Assembly (NCBI RefSeq): GCF_035958815.1
Contig: NZ_CP108383.1
Location: 4,712,001-4,776,000, forward strand
DNA: 64,000 nucleotides
Source of the DNA: Nocardia sp. NBC_01327
GTDB taxonomy: Bacteria; Actinomycetota; Actinomycetes; Mycobacteriales; Mycobacteriaceae
Direction of reading: 5' to 3'
Position numbers and translations under genes: made by a program. This document shows positions 24,654-33,883 of the stretch, in pieces. Numbering within the stretch: position 1 is the first letter of the stretch; each line of letters begins with the position of its first letter. Below the pieces are notes generated by a model, which saw only the letters and a list, made by a program, of their open reading frames with translations, was not told the DNA's origin and did not search any database.

Positions 24654-27629
24654 TTACGGCTCGTACGGCTCGAGGAGTAATCGGTCGAGATAGCGGCCCA
24701 GCAGTTCACCGCTGAAGTCGGGTTCGGGCACAGGCGCACCGGACAGAAGGGAGTCGACGTGGGCGCGGTCCCACAGATATGTGTTTTGGTACAGCTCGAC
24801 AGTGCTAGATCCCTGGAATACCGAGCCTTCATACATGCTCAGCAGGGGATAGAGCGGGGCGTGGCGGTCGTGGTGCCAGAGCGCGACCCACTCGCGGAAG
24901 GGGATGACGGCTAGTGGGTGACCGAATTGGTCTCTCACTCTGTGGAAGAACTCGTGCAGTGTGAGGTTGCGTGCTGTGGATGGGATGAGGTTGAACTTGA
25001 GGCCGAGCGCGCTGGGACGGCGAGAGATGGTGGCCATGGCTCGGGTCATATAGTCGACAGTGGTCAGGCCTTCGCGAAGATTCTGCAGGTCCGGCACGGC
25101 GCTCAGGGCCAGGCAGGTTCTGACGAGTCGCCCCCACCACTGGTACTCGGCGCACTGACCGGTGCGGCTGTGGCAGGTGGCGTATCCGAGGCGAAAGATC
25201 ATCAACGGCAGTCCGCGGGTAGCGGCGAGATCGGCGATCTTCTCCATCACCCACTTGCTGCGGACGTACCCGATGTCGGTCGACACCGCGGACAGGTTCT
25301 GGTCGATGTCGTCGTCCTCGTACATGCAGACCTTGCCGGTGAACAGATGCCCCCAGCTGTAGACCGAGATCGTCGATGCCAGAATCAGCGGCTTGGTGTG
25401 CTGTTGGGCGGCGAACGCTATGACATTACGCAGGCCCTGCACATTATCGCGTCGCATATGGGAATAGGGTTCGATGAAATTGACCGCGCTGGCGCAGTGA
25501 TAGATGACATCGACAGTTGCCGCGAGTTCGGTATATCTGTACTCGGGCATTTGCATTAGAGGTTCTGCCAAGTCGGCGGGATAGGCGCTGATGCGTTGGT
25601 AATCCGACGGCGGGATTTGCACGTCGTATCGGTTGATGACTTGGCGCAGGCGTTGGGTGGCATGCGCGGTGGTCGTGCTTCGTACCAGGCAATGCAGGTG
25701 CGCGCCGGTCGTGGCCAGCAGTTCGGCCAGCAGGTGTACTCCGATGAACCCGGTCGCGCCGGTGAGCAGGATATGCGCGGGCGCTGAAATTTGGTCGTCG
25801 TCGTAGCCGTCGTGGAACTGCGCGCCCGGGGGGAGGCTGATGTCCTCTTCCAGTGCGCGCACCGGTTCGGGATCGGCGGTGCGGATCCTGTGGTGGGTTC
25901 GCTGCCTCAGTGCGGCGGCGAGGCTGTGAATATCAGGATGCTCGTACAGGTCTCGGACGTAGACCGGGACGGCGAGGCGGCGGCCGATGTCTTCGACCGC
26001 AGCGTTCGCGAGCAGGGAGTGCCCGCCGACTTCGAAAAAGTTCTGGGCAGTGTCGAAATCGGCGTGTCCGAGTAGTTCACGCCAGGTATCGGCGATCGAC
26101 TTCTCGAACGGATCAACCAAAGCTGTTGCTGCGGAGGTTGTCTGGCGTGGTTCATGCAATAGGCCGCGCAATGCCGACTTGTCAGTCTTGCCGTTTGCGG
26201 TGACCGGCAGCGAATCGAGGCAGTGGTAGGTCGCGGGCAGCATGTAGTCGGGAATTTCCCGCCGCAGGTCGGTGCGTAAGTCTCGGATCACCGCGTCCTG
26301 GGAACTATGCGTCGCAGGCACGATGAACGCGGCCAGGCGTATCCCGGCGGCACCGACATCAGCTATCACAGCGGTGGCATCTACCGAGGGATGGCGCATC
26401 AAAGTGGACTCGATCTCGCCGAGCTCCACTCTGTGTCCACGGATTTTGACCTGACTGTCACCTCGGCCGAGGAACTGCAGCGTGCCGTCGGGCAGACGGC
26501 GAGCGATATCACCCGTCCGATACAGCCGCTGTCCCTGGTGAGCGTGTCGGACGAACCGTTGGTCGGTCAGATCAGGATCGTCGAGATATCCGCGTGCCAC
26601 ACCGATTCCCGCCAGACACAGCTCGCCGGCTACGCCACTGGGCACATCGTTCAACGACTCGTCGACGACGAACGCCTCCACACCAGCGATCGGGACCCCT
26701 ATCGAAGCAGGCCGATGCTCCGCGCCGGGCCCGAGAACGTGGTAAGTCGAGAAAATGGTTGCCTCGGTGGGGCCGTAATAGTCCACGACCGTATAGCTCA
26801 GATGATCGGTCGCCAATGGATGCAATGCTTCGCCTGCGGTGAACAGGTATCGCAACTTCAGTCCCGGCGGTTGCGGGGCACGCACCACACTTGGTACCAA
26901 CACTGTCGGCACGTAGGCGTGGGTGATCGCGTGCTTGGTGTAGAACCGAAGTAGCGCACCAGGATTGGCTCTGTCGGAGTCCTCGAGGATATGGATGCTG
27001 GCGCCGGCGGCCAAGGGCGACCAGATCTCCCATTGCGTGACGTCGAAGCCCACCCCGCCGATGAGGGTCGTACGGCAGGTCGGATTCATCTCGAAATGTG
27101 CGTTGTGCCAGGCGATGAGGTGCGCGAGGGATCGATGTTCGACCACCACGCCCTTCGGCGTCCCGGTCGTGCCCGAGGTGAAGATAATGTAGGCCGCGTC
27201 GTTGCCCGCGACACCCTGCATAGCTTGGCGAAGTCGCGGGCTCTGCCCCACTCGAGTATCGACAGCGATGACAGCCGTGTCCGGCACTGCGAGCGGTTCC
27301 GGGGTCGCGTTGACAACGATGGTGGCATGTGCCTGTTCGATGATTCGCAGCACGCGAGCAGGTGGCTGGCTGTGATCGATCGGTACTGCCGTCGCGCCAG
27401 CTTTGGCAATGGCGATCAGGCCAGCCACCAGCGCCGCTGAACGCCGACCGACGATGGGGATCTGCGATCTAGCGACGGTGCCGTCGTCCGGCAGGCGAGC
27501 CGCGATACTGGAGGCGAGCTGATCGAGATCGCGGTAGGTCAGACGGCCGCCGGGCCAGAGCACGGCATCCGCGTCTGGAGATCTGCTCAGGTGCAGATGG
27601 AATTGGTCGAGAACAGTGCGCTCCTGCAT
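24654..27629 (-). CDS. Adenylation - carrier - thioester reductase protein (single-module NRPS-like)
   Basis: A 991-residue protein started at ATG 27629 behind GGGGGTGCC; the open frame runs upstream to 28004 but that part is unlike any domain. Domains: adenylation, about 1-500 (YIIFTSGTTGTPKG; YYGPTEATIFS; YRTGD; GRGDSQVKIRGHRVELGEIE; NGKTDKSAL); carrier, about 530-600 (FFEVGGHSLLAN, Ser for phosphopantetheine); reductase, about 640-991 (ILLTGATGFIGVHLLAELL, catalytic YVRSK). It should activate one amino or carboxylic acid, tether it and release it as aldehyde or alcohol with NADPH. No condensation domain. Specificity residues include the Asp and Trp of FDVTQWEIW; the substrate is not assigned. 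Confidence 0.9.
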   Translation of the reverse strand: MQERTVLDQFHLHLSRSPDADAVLWPGGRLTYRDLDQLASSIAARLPDDGTVARSQIPIVGRRSAALVAGLIAIAKAGATAVPIDHSQPPARVLRIIEQAHATIVVNATPEPLAVPDTAVIAVDTRVGQSPRLRQAMQGVAGNDAAYIIFTSGTTGTPKGVVVEHRSLAHLIAWHNAHFEMNPTCRTTLIGGVGFDVTQWEIWSPLAAGASIHILEDSDRANPGALLRFYTKHAITHAYVPTVLVPSVVRAPQPPGLKLRYLFTAGEALHPLATDHLSYTVVDYYGPTEATIFSTYHVLGPGAEHRPASIGVPIAGVEAFVVDESLNDVPSGVAGELCLAGIGVARGYLDDPDLTDQRFVRHAHQGQRLYRTGDIARRLPDGTLQFLGRGDSQVKIRGHRVELGEIESTLMRHPSVDATAVIADVGAAGIRLAAFIVPATHSSQDAVIRDLRTDLRREIPDYMLPATYHCLDSLPVTANGKTDKSALRGLLHEPRQTTSAATALVDPFEKSIADTWRELLGHADFDTAQNFFEVGGHSLLANAAVEDIGRRLAVPVYVRDLYEHPDIHSLAAALRQRTHHRIRTADPEPVRALEEDISLPPGAQFHDGYDDDQISAPAHILLTGATGFIGVHLLAELLATTGAHLHCLVRSTTTAHATQRLRQVINRYDVQIPPSDYQRISAYPADLAEPLMQMPEYRYTELAATVDVIYHCASAVNFIEPYSHMRRDNVQGLRNVIAFAAQQHTKPLILASTISVYSWGHLFTGKVCMYEDDDIDQNLSAVSTDIGYVRSKWVMEKIADLAATRGLPLMIFRLGYATCHSRTGQCAEYQWWGRLVRTCLALSAVPDLQNLREGLTTVDYMTRAMATISRRPSALGLKFNLIPSTARNLTLHEFFHRVRDQFGHPLAVIPFREWVALWHHDRHAPLYPLLSMYEGSVFQGSSTVELYQNTYLWDRAHVDSLLSGAPVPEPDFSGELLGRYLDRLLLEPYEP

Positions 27630-27969
27630 GGAGGCACCCCCATCATGTATCGGGATGTGCCGAACCCTGGGAAAAAGTCTTCCACGCGCATGGCAAGACC
27701 TGCGATAGCTGAGCGCTTGCGGCACGGATTGTCGGTACTTTGGCACGCGGGGTGCCGGACCTGAATCAGTGGAACTTCGGCGCGTGGGGAATGCTGCCGC
27801 ACCATAATCGCAACGTCTCGCGGCGGGTCTTCTGTTCGATGCGAATCTTCGCGTCGAGAACATGACCGCGCTTGGTCGGGGCCGTCCGAGTTCGCTCACT
27901 GCCCGGGGTGGCGGCGGCCTCTTCTTGCGTAGTCGGGCTGCACCCCGTGAGCGCCCGACATGACATTTG

Positions 27970-28018
27970 TTGACACGTAGAACATAAATGGGCACTATGA
28001 CCAATAGTATTCATAGTG
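27970..28018 (+). promoter_or_regulatory. Promoter with operator-like palindrome ahead of the GDSL gene
   Basis: TTGACA (27970-27975), a 17-base spacer and CACTAT (27993-27998) make a good housekeeping-type promoter towards 28146. The -10 lies within an inverted repeat, CACTATGA (27993-28000) and TCATAGTG (28011-28018), ten bases apart, as expected of a repressor site. Confidence 0.5.
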
Positions 28019-28145
28019 TTAGCTGACGGCCGTGGATCTGCCGATCGGAGGTCCCGAGGACATGGCCACGTGCTGGAGAGCTACATGGAACAAGCGATGC
28101 CCGTCCGCGGTGGCGCGGTCGTGATGCTGGATGGAGAGAAGAAGA

Positions 28146-29039
28146 ATGCGCGAGACCACCCGTAGGGCGAGCGCCGCTGCGACGGCGGTGGCGGTCATGT
28201 CGATGGCGGCCCTGGCATACCCCGCACCGGCGATGGCGACAGCGCCGCGTTACGGAGAGTATGTGGCGCTGGGAGATTCGTGGTCCGCCGACGCGACGGG
28301 TAGTCAGATCACTACCGAATTCGTACCCGCGACTTGCGCGCAGAGCGCACACAATTACCCCAAGCAGGTCGCGGCAGCATTGTCGATTCCGGTATTCCGT
28401 GATGCCACGTGCAGCGGGGCCGTGACCGCGAATATGACGGCTCCGCAGGCCACTGAGTTGAGTGTCACTCCACCCCAGTTCGACATGCTCACGGCGACAA
28501 CGGATCTGGTGACACTCGGTATCGGTGGCAACGACGCGGCACTGTCGAAGACCGTATCTACTTGTCTGACCACCGATCCCGCAGCTACGCCGTGTCTCGA
28601 TAAGATGACCTCCGGCGGCGTGGACCGGATGAGCGAAGCGATAGCCGCCGCCGCGCCTCGGGTGGGGGCCGCGATCACCGGGATTCGCCAGCGGGCGCCC
28701 CATGCCCGCATCCTCCTTCTGGATTACTTCCAGGGCGTCGGAGCCACCGGCTGTTTCCCGCGCATCCCGATCTCCGATCCCGACGCGGTCTGGTTGAGCG
28801 ACAAACTTCGCGAGTTGCATGCCATGCTCGCGCGTACTGCTGCCGACGCAGGCGCTGACTTCGTCGACACCTATACAGCCAGCGTCGGCCACGACGCGTG
28901 CCAAGAGCCCGGCGTCCGCTGGGCGGAAGGCTTGATCCCCTTCTCCGATACGCCGTTCGGACTCGCGGTGCCGTTCCATCCGAACCAGCTCGGCGCGGAC
29001 TACCAGGCGCGGCGGGTGCTGGAGGCGATCGGATCCTAG
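28146..29039 (+). CDS. Secreted SGNH/GDSL hydrolase
   Basis: A 297-residue protein from ATG 28146 (GGAGAGAAGAAG upstream; 28131 is an alternative). A twin-arginine-like N-terminus (TTRRASAAATAVAVMSMAAL) ends with AMATA. Block I is YVALGDSWSA (catalytic Ser), block III is GIGGNDA, block V is FHPNQLG (Asp/His region). Six Cys in the mature part could form disulfides, as in secreted actinobacterial lipases of this family. It should hydrolyse an ester outside the cell. It is divergent from the adenylation-reductase gene. Confidence 0.88.
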   Translation: MRETTRRASAAATAVAVMSMAALAYPAPAMATAPRYGEYVALGDSWSADATGSQITTEFVPATCAQSAHNYPKQVAAALSIPVFRDATCSGAVTANMTAPQATELSVTPPQFDMLTATTDLVTLGIGGNDAALSKTVSTCLTTDPAATPCLDKMTSGGVDRMSEAIAAAAPRVGAAITGIRQRAPHARILLLDYFQGVGATGCFPRIPISDPDAVWLSDKLRELHAMLARTAADAGADFVDTYTASVGHDACQEPGVRWAEGLIPFSDTPFGLAVPFHPNQLGADYQARRVLEAIGS

Positions 29040-29220
29040 AACCGCCGTTCTGACGTGGCAGTATTCGTGGGCCAAGTTCTGCTCCCATCGATTGAGCCGA
29101 TCGTCGTCGGCGTGACCGGATCCGATTGCGCATCATCGAGTGCTTGGGCGTGGCGATAGTCGCGCATGCTTGGGCCTCGCAACCAGAAAATGCCATCGGT
29201 ACGATTGCCATCGCGACTGG

Positions 29221-29251
29221 AGGCCGTGCACGGGAACGCCGTGCACGGCCT
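29221..29251. terminator. 13-bp stem hairpin between convergent genes
   Basis: AGGCCGTGCACGG and CCGTGCACGGCCT form a perfect stem around a five-base loop (GAACG). It lies between the GDSL gene and the convergent gene ending at 29303, so it may terminate both. No U-tract follows, as is common in actinomycetes. Confidence 0.65.
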
Positions 29252-29302
29252 CGGCCTGTTCAGTGACCTATTTCATTGCGTCGAAATACGCGGTGCAGCA
29301 GC

Positions 29303-30004
29303 CTATTTCGCGGGAGTCGGGCTGGGCTGGGTGATGGTGGTGAAGTACTGGACCAGGCCCATCAGAATGAAGGGGGCGGTGACGAGAAACTGCCCGGCGA
29401 TGGTGCCCAGCGCGCCGACTGCGAGAGCGCCGCCGATACACCCGAGGACCGCGGCGGGTAGAAATGCACCGAACAGGCCGATGATCGCGGCAGCCGCGAC
29501 CGTCGCGCCCGCGACGCCGCCGAGTACGCACCCGAGCGTGGCTCCGGCCATGACGCCGACGGTGCTGCCGATAATGGACCCCGAGGTGAGGGTGGTCACC
29601 AGCCGGTTCCAGGCCGTTTGTTCGCGGTCGTAGTCCGACTTCCAGGGGGCCTGGTTCTCGAACGGCAGCGCGACGGGGCTGTAGCTGGCATGTTCGCGGT
29701 CGAGGCGCGGGGTGAGTGTCGCGGTGCGACCGGTGATGTCGGCGGTGATCGGGAAGACGAAATCGTCTACCCGGAAGGACAATACGGTGCCGGCGAGCGC
29801 TTTGCCCGTCGCATCGGCGATGGTGAGTACGCCGTTGCCGACGGTCATGGCGCCGGCGTCGGTGGTGATCACCGCCGCACCGTCACGGAGCGTGGCTGTG
29901 TAGCCGACATTCTGATTCGCCGGTGCTGGGTCGGCGGTGGCGGTGGCGGCCGAGACGGCGAGTGCGCCGATCAGCAGCGCCGAGGTCGTCGCGATTTTCC
30001 TCAT
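29303..30004 (-). CDS. Secreted glycine-zipper protein, paralogue 1
   Basis: A 233-residue protein with a signal peptide ending TATADP. The mature N-terminal half looks like beta strands (AVITTDAGAMTVGNGVLTI, then VLSFRVDD); a conserved SPVALPFENQ follows, then a long Gly/Ala-rich hydrophobic region with GxxxG repeats (SGSIIGSTVGVMAGATLG) containing two Cys, then PAK. It shares this plan with 40345-41067 and 41094-41840. The glycine-zipper half may insert in a membrane or pack against itself. No function is known. Confidence 0.75.
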   Translation of the reverse strand: MRKIATTSALLIGALAVSAATATADPAPANQNVGYTATLRDGAAVITTDAGAMTVGNGVLTIADATGKALAGTVLSFRVDDFVFPITADITGRTATLTPRLDREHASYSPVALPFENQAPWKSDYDREQTAWNRLVTTLTSGSIIGSTVGVMAGATLGCVLGGVAGATVAAAAIIGLFGAFLPAAVLGCIGGALAVGALGTIAGQFLVTAPFILMGLVQYFTTITQPSPTPAK

Positions 30005-30104
30005 CTGATTTCCTTACTTTGTTGCGGGGACAGCAGGCATCGCCACCGAAGATCGAATTTCGATTCGGCGGGTGCGGTATTCGGTGTGGATCAGGGAACG
30101 CGGA

Positions 30105-31604
30105 TCAGGCGGGGTGGCGCATACCTACGTCGCTGGGCTCGGCGCCACCTGTCGCGGGAGCGCGGCCGTGTCGCATTCCGATCGCGACAGCAAGTCCGGC
30201 GAGGCCGACCACCGCGGCAACCAGGAATGAATGTTGGAATGCCGTGTCCGAGTAAGTAATTCGACCGGTGGTCGGGTTCCGGTGCGTGATGTTCTGTGCC
30301 ATCACGGCGCTCAGGACGGTGACTGCGATCGCGTTGCCGAGCTGGCCGACGACCCCGAGCATGGCCGCCCCCACGGCGCTCTGTTCGGCCGGTACCGCAT
30401 CCATGACGAGGTTCGGCCCGGACGCGTAGTACAGTCCCGTCCCGATTCCGAAGACTGCGGAGAGCAGCATAATCTGCCAGCGATGTTCGGGCAGTGCGGC
30501 GGCGGCCAAGAGGCCGATGATCATCGCGCACACCGCACCGATGAGTGTCAGTCGCGCGCCCCGGCGGCGTGCGATGACACCGCCGAGGGGGCCGAAGACC
30601 ATGGTCAGTAGGCCGGAGGGAAAGGTCCACAGGGCAAACGCGGTTGCCGTCAATCCGACGCCGTAGGTGATGCCGGCTTGGGCTGGGGTTTGCAGCAGTT
30701 GCGGTAGCAGCAGCCCGTTGCCGGCAATCATGAATCCGATGAACAGGTACGCGAGAAGTGTTGAGCGCAGCGCACTTCCAGCCAGCAGTCGAAGATCGAT
30801 GGCGGGAGTCGGGACGCGCAGCTCCCACGCGATGAACGCGATGAGGAACCCCGCCCCGCCGATCAGCGTCAGCAGCGTCGTGCCGCTGACCCAACCCCAC
30901 CTGGACCCCTGGCTGATTCCTACCAGAACCAGCCCGACCGCTGCGCCCAGGAGTGCGACGCCGACCAGATCCAGGCGTTGACGCAGTCGCAGCGAAGACT
31001 CCGGCACAACGATTGCCACCACCGGTATCAGCAGTACGACGTAGCCGAACATGAACCAGAACACCGATTGCCAGCCGTGGTTGTCGATGAACCAACCGGC
31101 GACGAAAGGCGATGCGAGCGTGCTGACGCCGATTCCTGCGGCGACCGTGCCGAGTGCGACCGGGACCCACCGACGCGGAAAGGTGTCGCGGACAAGCGCA
31201 TACGAGACCGCCACCATCCCTCCGGCAGTGCCTTGCAGAGCACGACCGATCAGCAGTACCGGAAATGAGCCAGCAGTCGCGCTGATCAGAGACCCGGCGG
31301 CGAACAGCACGGCCAGGGTGATCATCACCCGTTTCTTGCCGAATGTGTCGGCGAGTTTGCCGACCAGCGGCAAGCTGACGACGGCGACCAGACTCACCAT
31401 CGTCAGGACCCAACCCAGTTGCGGTGTACGGAAATTCGCGGTCATGTGTGGAATTGCCGGATACACCAGGGTGATTTCCATCGGCGCGAGCTCGGATATC
31501 AGCACGATCAGCGCGAGCGCCGCGCCATACCGAAAGCGTTGCCGCCGACCCGGCGGATCGTCACTTGACTGTGGGGAAGGACTGTTGGTCGTGGTCTCGG
31601 TCAT
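30105..31604 (-). CDS. MFS drug/proton antiporter (DHA2 type)
   Basis: A 499-residue inner-membrane protein with about 14 hydrophobic segments. Motif A is GKLADTFGKKR between segments 2 and 3; the segment-5 region reads STLASPFVAGWFIDNHGW. This size and plan match the EmrB/QacA group, which exports toxic compounds using the proton gradient. It starts 42 bases after the DUF1214 gene and is likely co-transcribed with it. The divergent TetR gene suggests induction by an exported compound. Substrate unknown; export of a local natural product is possible. Confidence 0.92.
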   Translation of the reverse strand: MTETTTNSPSPQSSDDPPGRRQRFRYGAALALIVLISELAPMEITLVYPAIPHMTANFRTPQLGWVLTMVSLVAVVSLPLVGKLADTFGKKRVMITLAVLFAAGSLISATAGSFPVLLIGRALQGTAGGMVAVSYALVRDTFPRRWVPVALGTVAAGIGVSTLASPFVAGWFIDNHGWQSVFWFMFGYVVLLIPVVAIVVPESSLRLRQRLDLVGVALLGAAVGLVLVGISQGSRWGWVSGTTLLTLIGGAGFLIAFIAWELRVPTPAIDLRLLAGSALRSTLLAYLFIGFMIAGNGLLLPQLLQTPAQAGITYGVGLTATAFALWTFPSGLLTMVFGPLGGVIARRRGARLTLIGAVCAMIIGLLAAAALPEHRWQIMLLSAVFGIGTGLYYASGPNLVMDAVPAEQSAVGAAMLGVVGQLGNAIAVTVLSAVMAQNITHRNPTTGRITYSDTAFQHSFLVAAVVGLAGLAVAIGMRHGRAPATGGAEPSDVGMRHPA

Positions 31605-31646
31605 CGTTGATCTCGATCCAGTGCGACGGGCCGGCGACAGCCGGAG

Positions 31647-32846
31647 TTAGTGGCTGTTTCGCAGATGTGCGGAACGACGGCGCAGGCGAATCTGCTCCGA
31701 GCGCTCAGCGGGGGTTACGGCCGGTGTTTCCGGCAGGTATTTGCGCACGTCCTCGAAGGGCACGAGCCGCATGGTCGGATTCGGGACGGTGTCGGTCAGC
31801 AGCAGGCGGCCGTTCACGGTGCCGTGGGTGTGCCCGCCGGTGTCGAGCCAGTTCGGTACGCCCGGGTCCCGGTGTGCGATGACCGCGCGGAAAACGCCGT
31901 CCTCATCGAGCCGGGCTTGCAGGTGGTTGAGCGAGGATTGGCGTGAGAACCAGTTGACGGTCTCCCAGTACCAGTTCCCCAGGCCGAAACTCCAGTAGTG
32001 GCAGTTCGGCGGCGTGAACTCCAGGATGACCGCTTCGTCGGGCTCGCACACGAAACTGCCCATGCCGTAGGACTGGTTCTGGAATCCGCCCCACGCGCTC
32101 ACGCTCAGCGGACTGAATTCGAGGGAGTTCGCAGGAGCGTTCAGCGACAGTTTGCACTGTCCATCCCAGAAGGTTCCGGCCTTGTCCAGCCAGCGCATCA
32201 GCCGCTCGGTGCGGGCGGCGGCGTCGGCCTCCGATAGCGGGGCCGGCGGGGGATACACGGAGTCGAGGCATTCGATCACGAGATTGGCCGGACGTTCGGT
32301 CACCCAATCACTGAAGACCTGACGCACGCACAGTGAGCCCGCCTCGGCGTCGATCGTCAGCCAGTTCCCGGTGTACCCGGCTGGGCGCTCGGGGCCCAGG
32401 AGCAACTCGAATTCCCCGTCGGCTCCGGTCACGAGGGTGCGACTGTCGATATTGGAGTTGATTCGGTAATCGGGTGCTTCGCAGAAGTGCGGCGAGTGGA
32501 CCTGAATATCGAAGTAGTGCGCCGTTCCTCTATCGCCGGAGATCCGGTAGGTGCGGTCACCGCTGACTGCGGCGAGGGTGTAGATCAAATCGGGGTTGTC
32601 GATGCCCCAGCTGCAGGTGGTGTCGGCCCAGCGGCCGAACTCCGGGTAGCCCGGATCTGCCAATTCCATGCTCAGTAGAGCGCCGGCCGCCAGGTACCGG
32701 GTGGCGAAACGCAGCCCCTCCGCCCGTAGCAGCGGGGTATCGGTATTCGGGTCGTCGAAGACTATGTTGCGGCCGAACTGCTGCCATGCCGCGCCCAGCT
32801 GCTCGAACAGCGCGCCTGAGCGCACCGACTCCACACGTTCGGTCAT
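31647..32846 (-). CDS. DUF1214 domain protein
   Basis: A 399-residue protein from ATG 32846 with GGAGGAAAAC upstream. The C-terminal half has the DUF1214 pattern (PPNCHYWSFGLGNWYWETVN; SLNHLQARLDEDGVFRAVIA; RLLLTDTVPNPTMRLVP). There is no signal peptide. DUF1214 proteins are sometimes paired with DUF1254 and linked to xenobiotic or lipid-related loci, but no activity is established. It is the promoter-proximal gene of the MFS operon and diverges from the TetR gene, so its substrate may be the inducer. Confidence 0.82.
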   Translation of the reverse strand: MTERVESVRSGALFEQLGAAWQQFGRNIVFDDPNTDTPLLRAEGLRFATRYLAAGALLSMELADPGYPEFGRWADTTCSWGIDNPDLIYTLAAVSGDRTYRISGDRGTAHYFDIQVHSPHFCEAPDYRINSNIDSRTLVTGADGEFELLLGPERPAGYTGNWLTIDAEAGSLCVRQVFSDWVTERPANLVIECLDSVYPPPAPLSEADAAARTERLMRWLDKAGTFWDGQCKLSLNAPANSLEFSPLSVSAWGGFQNQSYGMGSFVCEPDEAVILEFTPPNCHYWSFGLGNWYWETVNWFSRQSSLNHLQARLDEDGVFRAVIAHRDPGVPNWLDTGGHTHGTVNGRLLLTDTVPNPTMRLVPFEDVRKYLPETPAVTPAERSEQIRLRRRSAHLRNSH

Positions 32847-32988
32847 GTTTTCCTCCATGTCTTCGCTGTGCTCTATGTGACGTGAATGACATAGTCGGGG
32901 CTGAAAATGCCATTGTCAACCCCCAGTATCCACTCTGCGGACACCGATGGCATGCGCCCTACCTGTGATTAGGGCTATACTCAGTTGC

Positions 32989-33003
32989 GAAAACAGTGTT
33001 TTC
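32989..33003. promoter_or_regulatory. Palindrome ahead of the TetR gene
   Basis: GAAAAC (32989-32994) and GTTTTC (32998-33003) flank AGT. The site lies 20 bases before the TTG start of the TetR gene, within the divergent promoter region shared with the DUF1214-MFS unit. Candidate TetR operator. Confidence 0.45.
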
Positions 33004-33023
33004 AAGGATTGGAGGCCAGCAAA

Positions 33024-33698
33024 TTGGCGTCGACGGAACAGTCGCGCGCGAACCCCATCGCTACCGCGGTGATCGAGCGGGTGTTCGACAAGCAACGCGG
33101 CGAATATTTCGCGGAGGCTCAACGTCTGATCCAGGCTTGCGCCGGTCTCATCGCCGAAACCGGGCAGGTTGATCCACCTGTCAATGCGATCCTCGATCGA
33201 GCTGGTCTCGGAACCCGCGCGTTCTACCGGCTCTTCAACTCGAAGGAAGAGCTGATCATCGCCGTACTGCAGGACGGAACCAGCTGGAAAACCGGCTATA
33301 TCGAAGAACAGATGGCGAGGGCGAGCACGCCGCTCGAGCGTGTGCGCGCATGGGTCGAGGCGGCCATATCCCCGCACACCCGAGACGGGTCGCCGGGAAC
33401 TCGAGTGATCCTGCTCCATACCTACCGGTGGGAAATGAGCTTCCCCGACGAGCTGGCAGCAATGCGTGAACAGATGCTGCATCCGCTCGTTCGAGCGATC
33501 GCCGATCTCCGAGGCCAGGAGGGCTCTGCGAGCGCTCACGATGCGGCCGAAATTATCTACGATGCGTACTTCGGCGTCGCCTGCCGAGCTGAGGTACAAA
33601 AGCGAAAAGTCGATGCCGACCAGGTGGCGTCTCTCGCTCGCGCGGCGGAGCTCATCGCCACTTCCTTCGACCCTGGGATCGACAGTATCGCCGGGTGA
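33024..33698 (+). CDS. TetR/AcrR-family repressor
   Basis: A 224-residue protein. The start is TTG 33024, eight bases after GGAGG; the frame is open to 32985 but without a site. The helix-turn-helix is at about 35-80 (VDPPVNAILDRAGLGTRAFY, then RLFNSKEELIIAVL), followed by an all-helical ligand domain. Divergent from DUF1214-MFS, it most likely represses that operon and itself via the palindrome at 32989-33003. Confidence 0.85.
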   Translation: MASTEQSRANPIATAVIERVFDKQRGEYFAEAQRLIQACAGLIAETGQVDPPVNAILDRAGLGTRAFYRLFNSKEELIIAVLQDGTSWKTGYIEEQMARASTPLERVRAWVEAAISPHTRDGSPGTRVILLHTYRWEMSFPDELAAMREQMLHPLVRAIADLRGQEGSASAHDAAEIIYDAYFGVACRAEVQKRKVDADQVASLARAAELIATSFDPGIDSIAG

Positions 33699-33817
33699 AC
33701 GGGTCACGGCGGGCTTTTCGCCCGGTTCCCACGTCTCTCGGGGGCGTAGAGACGGCGATGACCTCGGGCCGGTCACTTTTGCGGGCCTTGGTCGCAGCCT
33801 GGGGCTACTCGATGTCG

Positions 33818-33850
33818 CAGATACGACTGGGCATCGCCCAGTCGTATCTG
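33818..33850. terminator. Perfect 15-bp stem hairpin between convergent genes
   Basis: CAGATACGACTGGGC and GCCCAGTCGTATCTG pair around the loop ATC. It lies between the TetR gene and the convergent aldolase gene and should terminate from either side. Confidence 0.75.
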
Positions 33851-33883
33851 TGTCGCTGGACAGCGCGAATTGTGGCTGCTTGG

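Noticed and set aside
27630..28004. N-terminal extension of the A-T-R protein
   Set aside because: No domain similarity and rich in Arg and Ser; ATG 27629 fits the adenylation-domain start.
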